A DNA stretch of 26,501 nt from NCBI GenBank assembly GCA_964555515.1, contig CAZKSJ010000009.1, forward strand, positions 1 to 26,501, in the 5' to 3' direction. Under the pieces are notes generated by a model. It was not told the DNA's origin. It made no database searches and worked only from the letters and a program-made list of their open reading frames with translations. This DNA comes from UBA1388 sp964555515. GTDB lineage: Bacteria; Patescibacteriota; Microgenomatia; UBA1400; PJMF01. Positions 24,285 through 26,501 of this stretch are shown piece after piece. Position 1 is the stretch's first letter; every line of letters starts with the position of its first letter. A program made the translations under genes and the position numbers.

Positions 24285-24869
24285 TTATGGTGTTTGGTTG
24301 TACCAGTCTTGGGGGTCAACGCCACTGGTGGTTTCGCCGGCAGTGACAGTAACTTTAATTGGTTGGTGTGAAGGACAATCCACACTTAAGCCGCAAGTCA
24401 CAAATTCTGAATAATAAGCTTTGTAAGGATCGTTGGCGAGCTTGGCATAGACGAAGTATTCACCCGCAGGCAAGTACAGGTTGTAACCTAAACCATATTG
24501 GTAATCATCCCCAGTCATTCTTTCGTTAGTACAAAATTCTTCTTTAGAGCTAATTCCTTCTGCGCAAACCGTCATTTCTGGAATTTCTTCACTTGGAAAA
24601 GATAGTGAACCGACGATGGTGCCATAATTGGCTAACTCGCCACTGCCAGACGCAAGCTGGGCGCTCCCACTGCCGATTAAAGTTGGTTGAGTAATTACAT
24701 CCGCCACCTCGTTTTGAATTGATTCAGCGTTATTTTTTTCATCTGCGGTGAGTTGATCAATCGTGGAGAGCAGTTGTTGCTTATCTTGCTCGTTTTGCCA
24801 GATATACAGACCAACGGCTGTAATGACCATGATGAGTACGATTGAGATAAAAAGAGTGCCTTTTTGCAT
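24285..24869 (-). CDS. Membrane-anchored extracytoplasmic beta-domain protein, unknown function
   Basis: 194 residues. An N-terminal signal-anchor helix (about residues 6-24) is followed by a charged helical segment (QNEQDKQQLLSTIDQLTADEKNNAE), a Gly/Ser linker (GSGSAQLASGSGE) and a C-terminal beta-rich domain: GTIVGSLSFPSEEIPEMTVCAE, YNLYLPAGEYFVYAKL, and PIKVTVTAGETTSGVDPQDWYN. The strand pattern with PAGEY...V.A resembles the carboxypeptidase-regulatory/PEGA-like transthyretin fold, often found in surface proteins. Four Cys could form disulfides outside the cell. Function unknown. It follows the Ser/Pro-rich exported protein gene on the same strand and has its own promoter. Confidence 0.7.
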   Translation of the reverse strand: MQKGTLFISIVLIMVITAVGLYIWQNEQDKQQLLSTIDQLTADEKNNAESIQNEVADVITQPTLIGSGSAQLASGSGELANYGTIVGSLSFPSEEIPEMTVCAEGISSKEEFCTNERMTGDDYQYGLGYNLYLPAGEYFVYAKLANDPYKAYYSEFVTCGLSVDCPSHQPIKVTVTAGETTSGVDPQDWYNQTP

Positions 24870-24880
24870 CGTTGGCCGTG

Positions 24881-24908
24881 ATTATGCCACGATGTTATTT
24901 TTGCGCAA
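24881..24908 (-). promoter_or_regulatory. Promoter of the 24285-24869 gene (near-leaderless)
   Basis: On the minus strand TTGCGC (24908-24903), 16 bp, CATAAT (24886-24881) preceded by TGG (extended -10). The predicted start is about 24874, a leader of about 5 nt with no room for a Shine-Dalgarno site. Confidence 0.55.
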
Positions 24909-24928
24909 GTTGTAATCAGGCGGCACAC

Positions 24929-25987
24929 TTATGAGTGCATGAACACACTAATGAGTGTGGGCATGAACTGCAAGTTGGCTGCCAAAATATTGGGAAGGTT
25001 TAGCAACTGATCTAAGAATTTATTTCTGTTTAAATCTTGGCTATTTTGCTGATTTGGGTTGGGAACTTCATTAGACTGGGTTGTTGCGTCTGACTGATTT
25101 TCATCATTATCATTGGAAAAAATTGCAGCCATATTTTTTGCCACATTTTTGCTTATTTGAGTTAAGGGAGATGCTGAGTTGGTGGTTAACGGCAAATTAT
25201 CATCACTTCCTCTTTCGGAACCATGGTTGGGTTCAGAGGGAACAGTTGAGCTGGTTTCATTTGTTTGTGTTTGAGCTGAAACAGCAGTTGGTGTTGACTG
25301 GTTTGCAGAGGTTGATGTAGGTGCCACAATTGATGTAGCCGTTGGCTCATTTGTAGGGGTTGGCAGGCTAATCACGTTGTTTGATGGTAAGTTCTCAAGG
25401 TTACTGTTGGGTGTGGGCGACGGTGATGGAGTTACGGTTGGAGTAGTACTAGGAATTACGCTAGGACTTGGCGAAGGTGATGGCGATGGTGAGGGTGAAG
25501 GTGCAGCCACCTCAACATAGTTGAAGGAAATTTCAAATCTGGTACCGCCATAATAATAACAATCGTCAGGGATTTTTTCATTGCAAGTTTGACCATCAAT
25601 CAATAGGTCGACTTTAAAATTACCGCCCTTAGCTTGCAGTTCTGCAGTATTAATATTGGCGCGGACGTCCATAAATTGTCCTTCTCCGGGGTTCAACACT
25701 CTACTCAGTGTTATTTTTGAGCTTGACCAGTCATAACCCTCTGGCCTAAATTGGAGATAATTGCTTAGTGAAGAATGCATCCAGATGGTGATGTTGTGCA
25801 GTGGTTTTCCCTCGGTGGTTGGCCAAAATGAAATTTGGTTTTCCCATGTACAATTAGATTGATCACTAGGACAATTTTGCTGGACATTTGTACTAGGATA
25901 AATTCCAACTGCACCTGCGACAACCCGCTGGGCTGAAGAGGCCAGGCTTAAAATAAAAACGCTAAAAATAATCAATAAATTTTTCAT
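24929..25987 (-). CDS. Exported protein with Ser/Pro-rich stalk, unknown function
   Basis: 352 residues. A Sec signal peptide (MKNLLIIFSVFILSLASSAQ, cleavage probably near AVAGA-type residues 20-27) precedes a beta-rich domain of about 140 residues with two Cys pairs (QNCPSDQSNC and QTCNEKIPDDC). Then comes a low-complexity stalk: repeated Pro-Ser followed by Thr/Pro/Ser/Asn-rich sequence of about 100 residues, and an acidic, Asn/Gln-rich region. A short hydrophobic C terminus (NILAANLQFMPTLISVFM) may associate with the membrane. The Pro-Ser repeat at about 25465-25510 is a DNA-level microsatellite and could vary in length. The layout suggests a surface-displayed or secreted binding protein; no family is recognised. 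Confidence 0.7.
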   Translation of the reverse strand: MKNLLIIFSVFILSLASSAQRVVAGAVGIYPSTNVQQNCPSDQSNCTWENQISFWPTTEGKPLHNITIWMHSSLSNYLQFRPEGYDWSSSKITLSRVLNPGEGQFMDVRANINTAELQAKGGNFKVDLLIDGQTCNEKIPDDCYYYGGTRFEISFNYVEVAAPSPSPSPSPSPSPSVIPSTTPTVTPSPSPTPNSNLENLPSNNVISLPTPTNEPTATSIVAPTSTSANQSTPTAVSAQTQTNETSSTVPSEPNHGSERGSDDNLPLTTNSASPLTQISKNVAKNMAAIFSNDNDENQSDATTQSNEVPNPNQQNSQDLNRNKFLDQLLNLPNILAANLQFMPTLISVFMHS

Positions 25988-25995
25988 CGCTGATT

Positions 25996-26024
25996 ATTAT
26001 AGGATAGATAAGCATCAATGTCAA
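25996..26024 (-). promoter_or_regulatory. Consensus sigma-70 promoter of the Ser/Pro-rich exported protein gene
   Basis: On the minus strand a perfect TTGACA (26024-26019), 17 bp, perfect TATAAT (26001-25996). The predicted start is about 25989, 2 nt before ATG 25987. It is the strongest promoter in the window, and its transcript has essentially no leader. Confidence 0.8.
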
Positions 26025-26044
26025 TCAAAATATATATAAACACT

Positions 26045-26067
26045 AAAAAACCACCCATTGGGGTGGT
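26045..26067 (-). terminator. Intrinsic terminator of the 16S rRNA transcript
   Basis: On the minus strand ACCACCC-CAAT-GGGTGGT followed by a run of Ts: a perfect 7-bp stem with a 4-nt loop and a U-tract. It closes the 16S unit about 220 nt after the mature 3' end. Confidence 0.9.
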
Positions 26068-26283
26068 AGAGTGATCGATGCAAATGATTTTGCAACCAAT
26101 CGACTGAAGACGAATAATTGAAAGTCTGATTCAAACATGGTGGTAAACAGTTCGACTTGACTTAAGCTAGATGGCTTAAGTACCTGGATATGTTGATCAC
26201 AGGATTTCACTGTAATTTTTTCAAGTACCTTACGATACTTGGGAGATAAAGGGGCGTGAGTTCCCAAAACCCTTTCTCCTTAG
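26068..26283 (-). other. Structured 3' trailer of the 16S rRNA transcript
   Basis: About 215 bases between the 16S 3' end and the terminator. It holds no tRNA, 23S or convincing gene. Three hairpins are visible: TGCAAA-TGAT-TTTGCA (26079-26094), a perfect 8-bp ACTTAAGC/GCTTAAGT stem with a 6-nt loop (26160-26181), and CAAGTA/TACTTG (26222-26241). CTCCTT/AAGGAG next to the mature end is common in bacterial 16S trailers. A 74-codon frame here is not supported as protein. Confidence 0.6.
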
Positions 26284-26501
26284 AAAGGAGGTGATCCATC
26301 CGCACCTTCCAGTACGGATACCTTGTTACGACTTAGTCCTCATCGCCAACCTCGCCGTAGGAGGGCCTCTCCCGTAAAGGTTGAGGTCACCCACTTCGGG
26401 CGCTGCTGACTTTGCTGGCTTGACGGGCAGTGTGTACAAGGAGCGAGAACGTATTCACCGCAACCTGCTGATTTGCGATTACTACCGATTCCGACTTCAT
26501 G
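26284..26501 (-). rRNA. rrs: 16S ribosomal RNA, 3' end (continues beyond the window)
   Basis: The minus strand carries the 16S 3' domain: TTGTACACAC...GCCCGTCA (decoding-site strand, h44 5' side), TAAGTCGTAACAAGGTATCC (h44 3' side with A1492 and A1493), and the end GGATCACCTCCTTT with the anti-Shine-Dalgarno CCTCC. About 218 nt are visible; the gene runs past the right edge. The mature 3' end is placed at about 26284 by analogy with E. coli. Compared with the near-universal TTGTACACACCGCCCGTC, this copy has T for C at + strand position 26429 (E. coli C1400). The 1409-1491 pair is A-U here. No 23S gene follows. Confidence 0.95.

Noticed and set aside
25465..25510. Short repeats considered as a CRISPR or tandem-repeat array
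   Set aside because: They are in-frame Pro-Ser codons of the exported protein, without spacers; no CRISPR array or cas gene was seen in the window.
26043..26267. 74-codon minus-strand frame in the 16S trailer
   Set aside because: It lies between the 16S 3' end and its terminator, runs through the terminator stem, has no start signals and has an unconvincing composition.
26276..26290. CTCCTT/AAGGAG hairpin hiding the anti-Shine-Dalgarno
   Set aside because: The same stem is common just after 16S in many bacteria, so it is an ordinary precursor feature.

Overview
The window reads as a piece of a small, gene-dense bacterial chromosome, most likely a member of the Candidate Phyla Radiation (Patescibacteria). 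The evidence is indirect: a divergent 16S rRNA 3' end, a 16S gene that is not followed by 23S, many membrane or exported proteins without a recognisable family, PEGA and CAP-domain envelope proteins, and compact versions of housekeeping enzymes (UvrD-type helicase, triosephosphate isomerase). TGA is used as an ordinary stop, so this is not a lineage that reads TGA as an amino acid. The lineage call is inference.

Layout. 1-2590 (+): the 3' end of an AI-2E-family membrane protein, RNase P RNA with a good promoter, an MscS-like transmembrane-helix protein, and UppP (undecaprenyl-diphosphatase). 2684-3526 (-): a membrane-anchored CAP-domain protein. 3615-7299 (+): an AT-rich four-gene cassette encoding a phospholipase D-like protein, a PHP phosphoesterase, an EEP-family phosphodiesterase/nuclease and an FkbM-type methyltransferase. 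It is the only obviously accessory block and the best candidate for an uncharacterised system. 7409-14307 (-): ComM/YifB ATPase, a small unknown membrane protein, GAPDH, UMP kinase, a FemAB-type peptidoglycan-bridge transferase and a UvrD/PcrA-type helicase. 14420-15112 (+): a compact triosephosphate isomerase. 15101-23471 (-): a possible gene remnant, a large polytopic GT-C-like membrane protein, a PEGA/SH3 lipoprotein, Lon protease, tRNA-Ile(GAT) and ClpB. 23635-24105 (+): an unknown four-helix membrane protein. 24285-25987 (-): two exported proteins of unknown function. 26045-26501 (-): the 3' end of 16S rRNA, a structured trailer and a strong intrinsic terminator.

Themes. Envelope building (UppP, FemAB, CAP, GT-C protein, PEGA lipoprotein, exported proteins), lower glycolysis (GAPDH, TIM), nucleotide and DNA metabolism (PyrH, UvrD, ComM) and proteostasis (Lon, ClpB) account for most genes.

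The most striking whole-window signal is in the start regions. About a dozen genes have a sigma-70-type -10 hexamer, often an extended TGn form, about 5-11 nt before the start codon. That puts the predicted transcription start at or within a few bases of the start codon, i.e. leaderless or near-leaderless mRNAs. A second set (GAPDH, UMP kinase, ClpB, the MscS-like gene) has clear Shine-Dalgarno sites, and the 16S keeps its anti-Shine-Dalgarno. The same 16S fragment carries U where the near-universal P-site base C1400 (E. coli numbering) is expected.
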